Shown piece after piece: positions 43,852 through 52,316 of a DNA stretch of 64,000 nt (its first letter is position 1; the number at the start of each line of letters is the position of its first letter). The stretch spans positions 124,001-188,000 of the forward strand of contig NZ_FPBH01000009.1 in assembly GCF_900116445.1 (NCBI RefSeq). The letters run 5' to 3'. The position numbers were made by a program, and so were the translations under genes. The stretch is from Paraburkholderia aspalathi (GTDB taxonomy: Bacteria; Pseudomonadota; Gammaproteobacteria; Burkholderiales; Burkholderiaceae). The notes under the pieces were generated by a model. The model was not told the DNA's origin. It did no database searches and saw nothing but the letters and a program-made list of their open reading frames with translations.

Positions 43852-45102
43852 TTATGCGGACAAGGAAATTACATTGGGGGCTACGATTACATCAGCAGCG
43901 AGGCGGCGCAGATCGAGGGATGTGTCTCGCCAGCGGTCTGCGTCCAGCGTAACGCCGGATTCGATTAACGCCTTGCAGGGGCGCATGTCCTTACCCTGAT
44001 TCACGAGCGTGGCGCCGGTAAGACGCCCTTCGCGCAGATGCAGCGCGACGAACTTCCGTTCTCCGGGGTCACCACGTAGCACCGTCTGATCAGCGTCCGC
44101 AGGCAAGCCGACAATCTGCATGTTCATGCCGTACTGGTCCGTCCAGGACCACGGCACTTCGTCATAGCGCACGTGGTGTCCGACCATATTGGCCGCGACG
44201 ATCGTTGAGTGTGCTGAAGCGTGCCGCCAGTTTTCGAGCCGCATCCGGCGCCCGTAGCGCGCGTGCCAGAAACTTGCGACGTCGCCGGTCGCGAATACGC
44301 CATGTGAGGACGTTCGCCCGAGTTCGTCGACGACGATCGCCCCGTCGGTTTCAATTCCAGCATCGGCCGCGAGTGCGATATCCGGCTGCATACCGATGCC
44401 GGCCACCACCAGGTCGGACGCGAATACAGCCGATTCCGTCACGACTTCGACTCGGCCGTTCATTCCGTTGCGCAACGCGATCAGCTGTGCGTTTAGCCGG
44501 ATGTCGACGCCTTCCTCACGGTGCACATCGGCGACAAACATGCTGACATGCGTGGATACGGCACGGGCCATCAGTCGTTGATCCGACTCGAGGACGATGA
44601 CCGACCAGCCCATCGTACGGGCTAGCGCGGCAATCTCCAGTCCGATCACGCCGCCGCCGACAATGGTCATATGCCCGGGTTGACGCAAGCGTTCGTGCAA
44701 ACGCAATGCGTCGTCGAAAGTTCGCAATGTCATTGCGCATTCGGCGCCAGGCACGTTCAACCTGCGTGCGGTGCCGCCGGTTGCGAGCAACAGCGCGTCG
44801 TAGCGCACTGGCGTTCCATCAGACAGCGACACACTCGACTCGTCCAGGTTGAGCTGATCCGCGCGTGTGCCGGCCAGTATGTCGATACGCTGCGCCGCGT
44901 AATGTGCCGCCGGATGCAGCAGCGGGGGCACACCCACGATTGCCGCTTTCGACAGCAAGGGGCGCTCATACGGCAGATGCGGTTCGTCGCCGATCATCAC
45001 GATGCGCCCTTCGAAGGCTCGCTTGCGTAGTTCGAGCGCCGCGCTGCAACCGGCATATCCGGTGCCGACAATCACGATTGTCTGGTGGGTCGTCCGACTC
45101 AT
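43852..45102 (-). CDS. FAD-dependent ferredoxin reductase
   Basis: 416-residue NADH-ferredoxin reductase of the BphA4/putidaredoxin-reductase type: two nucleotide folds, FAD motif GTGYAGCSAALELRKR near 13, GDEPHLPYERPLLSK near 38-53, a second motif VGGGVIGLEIAALA near 152, the GVFATGDVA block near 270 and a C-terminal domain with a QGKDMRPCK segment. It overlaps the dioxygenase alpha gene by four bases (45099-45102), consistent with coupled translation. It transfers electrons from NADH to the Rieske ferredoxin. Likely the only dedicated reductase in the window, so it may also serve other oxygenases. Confidence 0.92.
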   Translation of the reverse strand: MSRTTHQTIVIVGTGYAGCSAALELRKRAFEGRIVMIGDEPHLPYERPLLSKAAIVGVPPLLHPAAHYAAQRIDILAGTRADQLNLDESSVSLSDGTPVRYDALLLATGGTARRLNVPGAECAMTLRTFDDALRLHERLRQPGHMTIVGGGVIGLEIAALARTMGWSVIVLESDQRLMARAVSTHVSMFVADVHREEGVDIRLNAQLIALRNGMNGRVEVVTESAVFASDLVVAGIGMQPDIALAADAGIETDGAIVVDELGRTSSHGVFATGDVASFWHARYGRRMRLENWRHASAHSTIVAANMVGHHVRYDEVPWSWTDQYGMNMQIVGLPADADQTVLRGDPGERKFVALHLREGRLTGATLVNQGKDMRPCKALIESGVTLDADRWRDTSLDLRRLAADVIVAPNVISLSA

Positions 45103-46337
45103 AGGCTCATTTCGCGCCGGTAATAGTCGTAAAACGCACGGATGCCGACTTCGGTGGCCATGGTCACCTGGGTTTCCGTGCCATGTCCGCCCATTTCGAC
45201 GACGCCGACCGAGCCCGGATAGCCGGCTACCTGGTTCTGCATCTGTTTGAGCAGTTCGCTGTCGTCCATCGATACGAATCCGGACGGCCCGAGCAGGTTC
45301 GACTGCTTCAGACGGATGCGTTGCAGATGCTCATCGTCGTCCGCATAGCCGAAGTACGTCCAGATTACTTCCACTTCGCGGGTCGATTTCGGCACGATGC
45401 TGCGCATCGCGAGGATGTTGGCATGCTGTTGGACGAATACGCTTGGAAAGACCTGCATCGCGGACATTTCGCCGTCGCCGTACTCGTCGAAGTAACGCAC
45501 TGTCTCCATGTCGTTCAGTTGCAGATCGCCCCGAAACCGTGTGAGTTCGTTCGTGATGTCCTCGCCTTTGCTCCGATCGCCGGGTACCGCATAGTTGCAC
45601 GAGTGCTTGCCGCTTTCGGTTGGTGACGTGATGTGTTTCGAATCCGCGCGATACAGCCCGAACGTGATAAAGAACGTATGCAGCAAGGTGCCGTGATACG
45701 GATCGCGGGTGTTTTCGAAGTACAGTTTCCAATTTGAAGGAATGAGTTGCCGCGACACCCCGAGCATCCGTAGCGGCCGTCCCGATAGCAGACGGTCCAG
45801 CCGTTTGAGCAGTTCCGGACCGCAATAATCGGCGAACTCCGGCACGGTGTTGCTGAACGATGCCCACACCGCGCCGCCGCGTACGGTAACGCGCAGGCGC
45901 CTCAAATTGTGTTTGCTCGCGTCAAAGTCTTCGGGCATTCCCCCCGCGCCGTGGACGCCTCGCTTGAGTGGGATGCCCCGCAGTTCGCCTTTGAGGCTGT
46001 AATTCCACTGGTGGTAGACGCAGGTGAGGTCTTTCACTTCGCCACTGTTTTTCCAGCAAATTGCGCCGCCGCGATGCGCGCAGCGGTTCTCGACGACGTT
46101 GATGCCGTCCTCGTCGCGTACAACGATAACCTGTTTGTCGCCCATCCACGCGCGCTTGAAGCTGCCGACATCGGGGATTTCACACTCGAGTCCAACGAAG
46201 CTCCACGTGTCGCCGGAGAAGAATGTGGTCAGCTCCTTGCGGAAGATTTCTTCGTCGGAATAGATCCACGCGGGAACGCGGGTGATACCGCCTTCGGGCC
46301 AGGTGCGCGGTGTGGCCGTTGTCGCTTGCATGTTCAT
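45099..46337 (-). CDS. Rieske aromatic-ring-hydroxylating dioxygenase, alpha subunit
   Basis: 412-residue oxygenase subunit. The Rieske cluster has Cys86-x-His88 and Cys106-x2-His109; the mononuclear iron centre has Asp212-x2-His215-x4-His220 (DPYHGTLLH), with the remaining carboxylate ligand expected further on. The protein is near the size of anthranilate, salicylate 5-hydroxylase and benzoate-type alpha subunits rather than naphthalene types. It would hydroxylate an aromatic or alicyclic ring with O2 and two electrons. The ATG at 46337 is chosen by GAGAGG 7 bases upstream, not the frame start 46364, which overlaps beta. The substrate is probably an aromatic acid, given the AAHS transporter. 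Confidence 0.93.
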   Translation of the reverse strand: MNMQATTATPRTWPEGGITRVPAWIYSDEEIFRKELTTFFSGDTWSFVGLECEIPDVGSFKRAWMGDKQVIVVRDEDGINVVENRCAHRGGAICWKNSGEVKDLTCVYHQWNYSLKGELRGIPLKRGVHGAGGMPEDFDASKHNLRRLRVTVRGGAVWASFSNTVPEFADYCGPELLKRLDRLLSGRPLRMLGVSRQLIPSNWKLYFENTRDPYHGTLLHTFFITFGLYRADSKHITSPTESGKHSCNYAVPGDRSKGEDITNELTRFRGDLQLNDMETVRYFDEYGDGEMSAMQVFPSVFVQQHANILAMRSIVPKSTREVEVIWTYFGYADDDEHLQRIRLKQSNLLGPSGFVSMDDSELLKQMQNQVAGYPGSVGVVEMGGHGTETQVTMATEVGIRAFYDYYRREMSL

Positions 46338-46347
46338 CTGTCGCCTC

Positions 46348-46839
46348 TCAAACGGGAAAAACAAGTGAGTTGAAAATGCGGTAGTTGTCGTACACGCACG
46401 AGCGTTCCTTGAACTTCATTCCGTCAGGTCCGGCGACGATCCTATCGACGTATTGCCCGACCAGAAGCACATACGGTTGCATATCGGACACCGATTCGAT
46501 GACGAGAAATGACCCTGTGGCATGAATCACTTCCGATTCGATCTTCGAAATCCGGACACCGCTCAGAAAGTGGCGGAGGTAGCGGGGTTCATAGACCGTA
46601 CAGTCTCGTGTTGCTGCGGCACGGTCACGTACCATGCCGATACCTTCACAGTAAATCGTCGCGTGCGACAGGCCGGCGTCGTAGTTTTCGCGTGGGATTA
46701 CGCGGTACAGGCAATCGTCGGTGAAATAGCCCGGCCATTCTTCGAGATTGCAGCTATCGACGACGGCTGCATAATCCTCGTACAGGGTCGCGATTTCGCG
46801 GGTCAGTTCAGGCGGGAAAGGGGAAGGAGTCGGTTTCAT
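46348..46839 (-). CDS. Rieske dioxygenase beta subunit
   Basis: 163-residue small subunit of an aromatic-ring dioxygenase. The snoaL/NTF2-like fold is suggested by EIATLYEDYAAVVDSCNLEEWPGYF near 14-38, a typical beta-subunit opening, DCLYRVIPREN near 42 and the KFKERSCVYDNYRIFNSLVFP end. It is structural in most members. It overlaps the FMN-dehydrogenase gene by four bases upstream and lies 10 bp before alpha. No ferredoxin or reductase function. Its presence puts the enzyme in the two-subunit (alpha-beta) dioxygenase class. Confidence 0.92.
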   Translation of the reverse strand: MKPTPSPFPPELTREIATLYEDYAAVVDSCNLEEWPGYFTDDCLYRVIPRENYDAGLSHATIYCEGIGMVRDRAAATRDCTVYEPRYLRHFLSGVRISKIESEVIHATGSFLVIESVSDMQPYVLLVGQYVDRIVAGPDGMKFKERSCVYDNYRIFNSLVFPV

Positions 46840-48071
46840 TGCGGCGCGGGGAAGTTGGTATCGTCAAGGTGAAGCAGGCTTCGGTCAACCGCCTGCAGGG
46901 AAGGAGAGCCCGTAAAAGCCAGTACCCGGTCGATCTCGGTACGTAAGATGTCGAGCGCCAGAAAGGCGCCCGCTTCGCCGTCGACTGCAACACCCCACAG
47001 CGGCGCGCGGCCGACAAAAGCGCATTTCGCGCCAATGGCCAGCGCTTTCACGATGTCGCTGCCGCGTTGCAATCCACCGTCGATCATTACGTCCATGCTC
47101 GTGCCGACCTTGTCGACGATCTCGGGTAGCACGGCGAACGGCGGTACCGAAGCGTCCAGGTTGCGGCCCCCGTGGTTCGAAACGATGAGCGCATCGGCGC
47201 CGCATTCCCGGGCCCGCTGGGCATCATCGGCGCGCAAGATGCCTTTCACGATCAGCGGACCATTCCAGCGTTTGCGCAATTCCTTCAGATCGTCCCAACT
47301 AACTGAGTCGTTCTTGAGCGGGCTCGGTGCCTGATCCAGCCGACGCTTCATGCTCTCAGGATAATTCTCCAGCGTCGGAATGCCGGAGTGCAGCATGTAG
47401 CGGGCGAACACATTGAAGAGCCAGCGCGGATGGCAGGCGACGTCGAGTGCGTTACTCCGGTTAATGCGCATCGGAAGCGTGAAGCCATTGTGACGGTTGT
47501 ATTCACGATTCGGTGTGACGGGCGTATCGACGGTGACGATCAGCGCTTCATAGCCAGCGCTGCGCACGCGGTCGACCAGTTCATAGGAGAGCTGCCGATC
47601 GGGGAACATGTAAAGCTGGAACCACAGCCGTCCGCCCGCTTCATCGGCGACACGTTCGAGCGAGACGATCGACGCAGTCGACAGCGTGAACGGGATATTC
47701 GCTCGTGCCGCCGCGCGTGCGATCTCGATTTCGCCGTCGAACCACAACAGGCCGGCCGCCCCGGTGGGGGCCACCGCAAGCGGCATGTCGGCAGGAATAC
47801 CGAACAACGAGGTCTTTTGCGTGCGCGCGGATACGTCGACGAGCACGCGAGGCCTGAATCCTACCCGTTCGATGGCGGCGCGCATGCTCCGCAGCGCGTA
47901 TTCGTTTTCGGTGCCTCGATCGACGAATTCGAAAAGCCCGCGAGGAAGCGCGCGCCGGGCGGCCAGACGTAGATCAGCGATGTTGTACGCCTTGACCGGG
48001 GATGTTCGAGGCACTGCCCGGCGCTCAACCGACGTAAAAACTCTTGATTGCGTAGTCGAACTCTCTTGCAC
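46836..48071 (-). CDS. FMN-dependent 2-hydroxyacid dehydrogenase
   Basis: 411-residue enzyme of the L-lactate/(S)-mandelate dehydrogenase, glycolate oxidase family. Seen: the FMN-phosphate and substrate segments DRGTENEYALRSMRAAI near 43, LAVAPTGAAGL near 98, DTPVTPNREYN near 182, the catalytic His in IVSNHGGRNLD and MIDGGLQRGSD near the end. It oxidises a 2-hydroxy acid to the 2-oxo acid, passing electrons to a quinone or O2. The open frame reaches 48353, but that N-terminal part overlaps IclR sites d and e, and GTG at 48071 has GGAG 5 bases upstream. First gene of the dioxygenase operon. It may deliver a 2-oxo acid, for example to the TPP enzyme. Confidence 0.88.
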   Translation of the reverse strand: MQESSTTQSRVFTSVERRAVPRTSPVKAYNIADLRLAARRALPRGLFEFVDRGTENEYALRSMRAAIERVGFRPRVLVDVSARTQKTSLFGIPADMPLAVAPTGAAGLLWFDGEIEIARAAARANIPFTLSTASIVSLERVADEAGGRLWFQLYMFPDRQLSYELVDRVRSAGYEALIVTVDTPVTPNREYNRHNGFTLPMRINRSNALDVACHPRWLFNVFARYMLHSGIPTLENYPESMKRRLDQAPSPLKNDSVSWDDLKELRKRWNGPLIVKGILRADDAQRARECGADALIVSNHGGRNLDASVPPFAVLPEIVDKVGTSMDVMIDGGLQRGSDIVKALAIGAKCAFVGRAPLWGVAVDGEAGAFLALDILRTEIDRVLAFTGSPSLQAVDRSLLHLDDTNFPAPQ

Positions 48072-48178
48072 GTTGTCTCCAGACTGTGACGGATCCTGTG
48101 TCCGGCTTTCGGTTTTAAGTGATGTCTGCGGAGTATAGGCACGCGTTTTCGTCTCACAGGCGGGATCGACATGACTGA

Positions 48179-48193
48179 GTTCACGATATGAAC
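48179..48193. promoter_or_regulatory. Putative IclR operator, site d
   Basis: GTTCACGATATGAAC, a near-perfect palindrome that extends to 19 bp as GAGTTCACGATATGAACTC (48177-48195). It lies 108 bp upstream of the FMN-dehydrogenase GTG. It is identical to site b read on the opposite strand. Confidence 0.8.
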
Positions 48194-48242
48194 TCTTGTT
48201 GATATCTGGGTGGCGCGGACACGGGTGTGTTCGGGACGATCG

Positions 48243-48257
48243 GTTCACAATGTGACA
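48243..48257. promoter_or_regulatory. Putative IclR operator, site e (degenerate)
   Basis: GTTCACAATGTGACA, 11 of 15 matches to the consensus; the right arm is poor. It lies 49 bp from site d in the same promoter region and could be a second, weaker binding site. Confidence 0.35.
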
Positions 48258-48403
48258 CGCAGTGCGAATGCGGACCGCTTGCCCGCTTGTTCGGCCAAGT
48301 CGCTCAGTGTTCAATGGCGCGGTAGTTAAGACATGCGCGGCTCTCCTCGTCATCCGGGATTCGCGATTCCGTCGCTAACGCAACCAGAACAGGTAGCCTT
48401 GAG

Positions 48404-49192
48404 ATGAACATCGACCTGCAGGGGCGTACCGCGCTGATTACTGGCGCGAGCAAAGGGCTGGGTCTTGCGACCGCGCTGCGGCTGGCGGCGAGCGGCGCGC
48501 ACGTCGCGATCGTCGCTCGCGGGCGTGAGGCACTAGACGAAGCCTACGAGGCGATCAAAGAGAAAGCGGGGCCGCGTCGCGTTGCGGCGCATGTGTGCGA
48601 CGTGACGCAACCTACCCAGATTGACGCGGCTTTTCACGCAGTACGGGCGCAGCTCGGGCCACTGGACATCCTGATCAATAACGCCGGCGGCCACGCACTG
48701 GGCCACTTTCACGACATCACCGACGCGATGTGGTCACACGATATCGATGTCAAACTGATGGCAACCGTGCGAATGACGCGCCTTGTGTGGCCAGACATGA
48801 TCGAGCGGCGATGGGGCAGGGTGATCAACGTTCTGAATACCTTCGCGAAAGCGCCGGCCGCTGGCACGGCACCAACTGCTGTGACGAGGGCCGCGCAACT
48901 GGCGCTGACAAAAATACTTTCGAAGGAAGGCGCGCCGCACAATGTGCTGGCCAATGCGCTGCTTGTGGGACTCATTCAGAGCGACCAGATTCAGCGGCTG
49001 CTTGGCCATAACGTGCCGCGCGACGGAGGGGATTTTGCGCAGCAGCAGATCGGCAACCGGCAGATTCCGCTTGGAAGAATTGGTGAGCCGGGGGAGTTCG
49101 CCGACATCGCATGCTTTTTAGCATCGGACCACGCTTCGTACATTACGGGGACGGCGATCAACGTCGACGGAGGTATGTCGGCAGTTATCTAG
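48404..49192 (+). CDS. SDR-family protein 3, catalytic Tyr-Lys apparently missing
   Basis: 262-residue SDR fold: cofactor motif TGASKGLGLA near 15, DVTQPTQ near 67, NNAGGHALG near 92, NVLNTFAKAP where the catalytic Ser block is expected, and IDGG-like end VDGGMSAV. The usual YxxxK is replaced by a PTAVTR segment (near 163), and the catalytic Ser position holds Asn/Thr. Such variants exist in SDR families, some inactive or acting on unusual substrates. AGGTAG precedes the ATG. It starts a plus-strand pair with the LysR gene and diverges from the dioxygenase operon; the role is unclear. If inactive, it could be structural or regulatory. Confidence 0.82.
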   Translation: MNIDLQGRTALITGASKGLGLATALRLAASGAHVAIVARGREALDEAYEAIKEKAGPRRVAAHVCDVTQPTQIDAAFHAVRAQLGPLDILINNAGGHALGHFHDITDAMWSHDIDVKLMATVRMTRLVWPDMIERRWGRVINVLNTFAKAPAAGTAPTAVTRAAQLALTKILSKEGAPHNVLANALLVGLIQSDQIQRLLGHNVPRDGGDFAQQQIGNRQIPLGRIGEPGEFADIACFLASDHASYITGTAINVDGGMSAVI

Positions 49193-49202
49193 CCGCTCTC
49201 GA

Positions 49203-50150
49203 ATGGACAAATTCCAGACCATGCGCGTATTCGTCCGCGTATGCGACACCGGCAGTTTCCGTAGCGCGGCAGAAGAGTTGGGTTTCTCACCAGGCTATGT
49301 GTCGCGAGCCGTCTCGCAGCTCGAATCGCATCTGCGCGCGAGGCTGCTAAACCGGACCACTCGCCGCGTCGCCTTGACCGAAGCTGGCGAGCGGTTTCGC
49401 CAGCGGTGTGAAGACATCCTGGTGCGCGTCGACGAATCGGAAGCGGAGGCGTCGAATGCGCACGCTGTCGCGCACGGACGCTTGCGCATTCATGCGACGA
49501 CCAGCTTCGGTCAGCACTACATTGTCCCGGCTATCTCGCGGTATCAGGAGCGTTACCCCGCTGTGTCGATTGAACTGACGCTCGCGCAGCGCGTTCCGGA
49601 TATGCTGGATGAAGGCTACGACGTGGCGATCGTCATCGCGTCGTCACTACAGGATTCGGGACTCGTCGGTCATCAACTGGGCACGACCTACAGCGTCCTG
49701 TGTGCTGCGCCGGACTACGTGGAACGGCTCGGTTTTCCACGTGAGCCCGCCGATCTGGCTCGTTACAATTGCGTCCGTCTGAATTCCACGTTGTTTCCGA
49801 TGAGTTGCTGGACCCTGTCGGGAGGCGGCATTACCGAACGGGTCACCTTCGAAGGTTCGACTTTTCAGGCCAATACGGCTGAAGCGCTTGCCGCGTGGTT
49901 GCGGCGAGGCGGTGGCGTCGCGCCACTTCCGCTTCCATGTGCGTTGCCGGGGTTGCGCGACGGTACTCTGGTGCGTCTGCTGCCCGAATTTCGATTGCAG
50001 GAGTTGAATGTCTACGTGCTTTATCCGTCGCGCCAGTATGTCGACGCGAAGATAAAGACCTGGGTCGATCTGCTTCGCGAGGATTTGCCGGCGAGCATGC
50101 GCGCCGATGAGGCCGCGGTAACGGCGCTTTCTCAGTCCCTATCTTCCTGA
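49203..50150 (+). CDS. LysR-family transcriptional regulator 1
   Basis: 315-residue LysR protein: N-terminal winged helix (about 1-65; MDKFQTMRVFVRVCDTGSF, then AAEELGFSPGYVSRAVSQLE as recognition helix) and a periplasmic-binding-like effector domain (about 90-300). The C-terminal region includes LDEGYDVAIVIAS, typical of LysR effector domains. It starts 10 bp after SDR 3 and is probably cotranscribed. It belongs to the DsdC/AaeR-like group by N-terminus only, so the ligand is open. It could add pathway-specific control to the IclR regulon, or control a neighbouring etf unit; no LysR box was identified here. Confidence 0.9.
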   Translation: MDKFQTMRVFVRVCDTGSFRSAAEELGFSPGYVSRAVSQLESHLRARLLNRTTRRVALTEAGERFRQRCEDILVRVDESEAEASNAHAVAHGRLRIHATTSFGQHYIVPAISRYQERYPAVSIELTLAQRVPDMLDEGYDVAIVIASSLQDSGLVGHQLGTTYSVLCAAPDYVERLGFPREPADLARYNCVRLNSTLFPMSCWTLSGGGITERVTFEGSTFQANTAEALAAWLRRGGGVAPLPLPCALPGLRDGTLVRLLPEFRLQELNVYVLYPSRQYVDAKIKTWVDLLREDLPASMRADEAAVTALSQSLSS

Positions 50151-50586
50151 TTGATAACCCGGCGTCGAATGGCGACTGGAATGATTCGCAGACTGGCGGA
50201 AACTAGTCGACCAGCCAGCAGCTTCTGCAAAACCGTAAGGCGTTGAGGTGGAGATTAAAAGATCCCAAGATATTGTTGCGTGCAGAACCATGTCTCTCAA
50301 CAGTGTGTGAATACGTTTGTACAGGTTCGTGAAATAGCCTTTTATCTTGGGCACATTGATCGATGTGACCGGCTTGATGACTAGCCAGTGTTTGTGCGAT
50401 TGACCACATGTTGAGGGGAACATGCGCGGTCGTTGAACGGCGGTGTGTGAGCTGCGCTGTGTTCGAAAACGTTCTAGTCTGGCACCACGCTTTGCCGAAA
50501 AGCCGTGCTTATGATCAACGATCGGACGCATGTTTGGTCCTCTGGGCAGATTCGAGAAAGTGGCGGCCGATTGGTGGCTACATTCT
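50151..50586. other. Intergenic region between convergent genes, no recognised content
   Basis: 436 bp between the LysR stop and the etfA stop. Short frames exist, but none has a ribosome site and a known family. It is less GC-rich than its neighbours in the middle (50230-50410), which may indicate decayed DNA. Confidence 0.5.
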
Positions 50587-51543
50587 TTAGGCCTGTTTGA
50601 GCGTGAGATTGTTCACCTCGGCAGTCAGTTCTGGCACAACAGTAAAAAGATCGCCCACCAGACCGTAATCGGCGACGCTAAAAATCGGCGCTTCCGGGTC
50701 CTTGTTGATCGCCACGATGACCTTCGAGTCCTTCATGCCGGCCAGATGCTGGATCGCGCCCGAGATGCCGACTGCCACGTACAGTTGCGGCGCGACGATC
50801 TTGCCGGTCTGGCCGACCTGATAGTCGTTCGGCACGAAGCCCGCATCCACTGCCGCGCGCGATGCGCCCAGCGCTGCGTTCAGCTTGTCCGCCAGCGGCT
50901 CCAGAACCTTGGTGTAGTTCTCGCCATTGCCAAGACCCCGGCCACCCGAGACGATGATCTTCGCCGAGGTCAGTTCCGGACGGTCCAGCTTCGTCACTTC
51001 ACGGCTCACGAACTGCAACAGGCCGCTGTCCGCTGCGGCTTCGATCTTCTCGACCGTTGCGCTGCCGCCTTCGGCTGCGACCGGGTCGAAACCCGTCGTG
51101 CGGACCGTGATGACCTTGATCGGGTCAGCCGATTGAACGGTAGCGATGGCGTTACCCGCGTAGATCGGGCGCTCGAACGTGTCGGCGCTGTCTACAGCCG
51201 TGATGTCGCTGATCTGTGCAACGTCGAGCTTCGCGGCGATACGTGGCGCGATGTTTTTACCGTAAGCAGTCGCCGGCGCGAGGATGTGCGTGTAGTCCTT
51301 CGCGATGTTCAGCACCGTTGCTTCGATGTTTTCGGCCAGCCCTGCTTCGAGTTGCGGCGCGTCGGCCAGCAGGACCTTCGAAACACCTGCAATCTTCGCT
51401 GCGGCATCCGCTGCGGCTTGCGCGTTGTGACCTGCCACCAGCACGTGAATATCGCCACCGATCTTCTGCGCCGCTGCAATCGTGTTCAGCGTCGCGGCCT
51501 TGATCGACGCATTATCGTGTTCAGCTATTACCAGATTCGTCAT
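50587..51543 (-). CDS. etfA: Electron transfer flavoprotein alpha subunit
   Basis: 318-residue EtfA: N-terminal domain (about 1-190) then a C-terminal FAD-binding domain with the signature GVSGAIQHLAGMKDSKVIVAINKDPEAPIF near 255-285, matched exactly to EtfA proteins, and SGGRGLGNGENYTKV near 203. With EtfB it carries electrons from acyl-CoA dehydrogenases to ETF-quinone oxidoreductase in the cytoplasm. It follows etfB by 23 bp; AGGAGA precedes the ATG. Interesting because no acyl-CoA dehydrogenase gene lies in the window. The protein is also the housekeeping type, so whether it is specific to this pathway is not settled by sequence. Confidence 0.96.
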   Translation of the reverse strand: MTNLVIAEHDNASIKAATLNTIAAAQKIGGDIHVLVAGHNAQAAADAAAKIAGVSKVLLADAPQLEAGLAENIEATVLNIAKDYTHILAPATAYGKNIAPRIAAKLDVAQISDITAVDSADTFERPIYAGNAIATVQSADPIKVITVRTTGFDPVAAEGGSATVEKIEAAADSGLLQFVSREVTKLDRPELTSAKIIVSGGRGLGNGENYTKVLEPLADKLNAALGASRAAVDAGFVPNDYQVGQTGKIVAPQLYVAVGISGAIQHLAGMKDSKVIVAINKDPEAPIFSVADYGLVGDLFTVVPELTAEVNNLTLKQA

Positions 51544-51566
51544 TTCGTCCGTCTCCTGCGTTGTCC

Positions 51567-52316
51567 TTAGAGCACCTTGGCTTCGGTCTTCAGCTTCTCG
51601 ACCAGCGTCTTCACATCCGGCACCTTCACACCGGCGGAGCGCTTGGGCGGCTCAACGACTTTCAGCGTCTTCAGGCGCGGCGTCACGTCGACACCCAGGT
51701 CTTCCGGCTTGACGATTTCCAGCGGCTTCTTCTTCGCCTTCATGATGTTCGGCAGCGTCACGTAGCGCGGCTCGTTCAGGCGCAGATCGGTCGTGATCAC
51801 GGCCGGCAGGCTCAGCGACAGCGTTTCCGCGCCGCCATCGACTTCACGCGAAACGGTGGCTTTACCGTCTGCAACGACAACCTTCGAAGCGAACGTGGCC
51901 TGCGGCAGATTCGCCAGCGCAGCCAGCATCTGGCCGGTCTGGTTCGAATCGTCGTCGATGGCCTGCTTGCCGAGGATGACCAGCCCAGGCTGTTCCTTGT
52001 CGACCAGCGCCTTCAGCAGCTTGGCCACCGCCAGCGGCTGCAGTTCTTCGTTCGACTCGATCAGGATCGCGCGGTCCGCGCCGATCGCGAGCGCCGTGCG
52101 CAGCGTTTCCTGCGCCTGCGTCACGCCGGCCGACACGGCGATCACTTCGGTCGCCACGCCCGCTTCACGCAGACGAACGGCTTCTTCAACCGCGATTTCG
52201 TCGAACGGATTCATCGACATCTTCACGTTCGCGATGTCGACGCCCGTGCCATCCGACTTCACCCGGACTTTCATGTTGTAATCGACCACTCTCTTCACTG
52301 GCACCAGGATTTTCAT
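51567..52316 (-). CDS. etfB: Electron transfer flavoprotein beta subunit
   Basis: 249-residue EtfB with the family start MKILVPVKRVVDYNMKVRV, the MNPFDEIAVEEAVRLRE block near 36-52, the GADRAILIESNEE segment near 89 and the KAKKKPLEIVKPEDLGVD end block. It binds AMP and partners EtfA. Upstream AAAGGGG supports the ATG at 52316. An IclR-like site f lies 119 bp before it, which suggests induction with region 2 rather than constitutive housekeeping use; the site has two mismatches, so this is tentative. Confidence 0.96.
   Translation of the reverse strand: MKILVPVKRVVDYNMKVRVKSDGTGVDIANVKMSMNPFDEIAVEEAVRLREAGVATEVIAVSAGVTQAQETLRTALAIGADRAILIESNEELQPLAVAKLLKALVDKEQPGLVILGKQAIDDDSNQTGQMLAALANLPQATFASKVVVADGKATVSREVDGGAETLSLSLPAVITTDLRLNEPRYVTLPNIMKAKKKPLEIVKPEDLGVDVTPRLKTLKVVEPPKRSAGVKVPDVKTLVEKLKTEAKVL

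Larger units (their letters stand above)
48072..48403. other. Divergent promoter region with two IclR-type sites
   Basis: 332 bp between the dioxygenase operon (leftward) and the SDR 3-LysR unit (rightward). It contains sites d and e about 64 bp apart centre to centre. An upstream extension of the FMN-dehydrogenase frame covers it, but I regard this as chance. Confidence 0.7.

Noticed and set aside
48072..48353. Upstream extension of the FMN-dehydrogenase frame by 94 codons
   Set aside because: It covers two palindromic sites and lacks family similarity; GTG at 48071 with a GGAG site explains the start.
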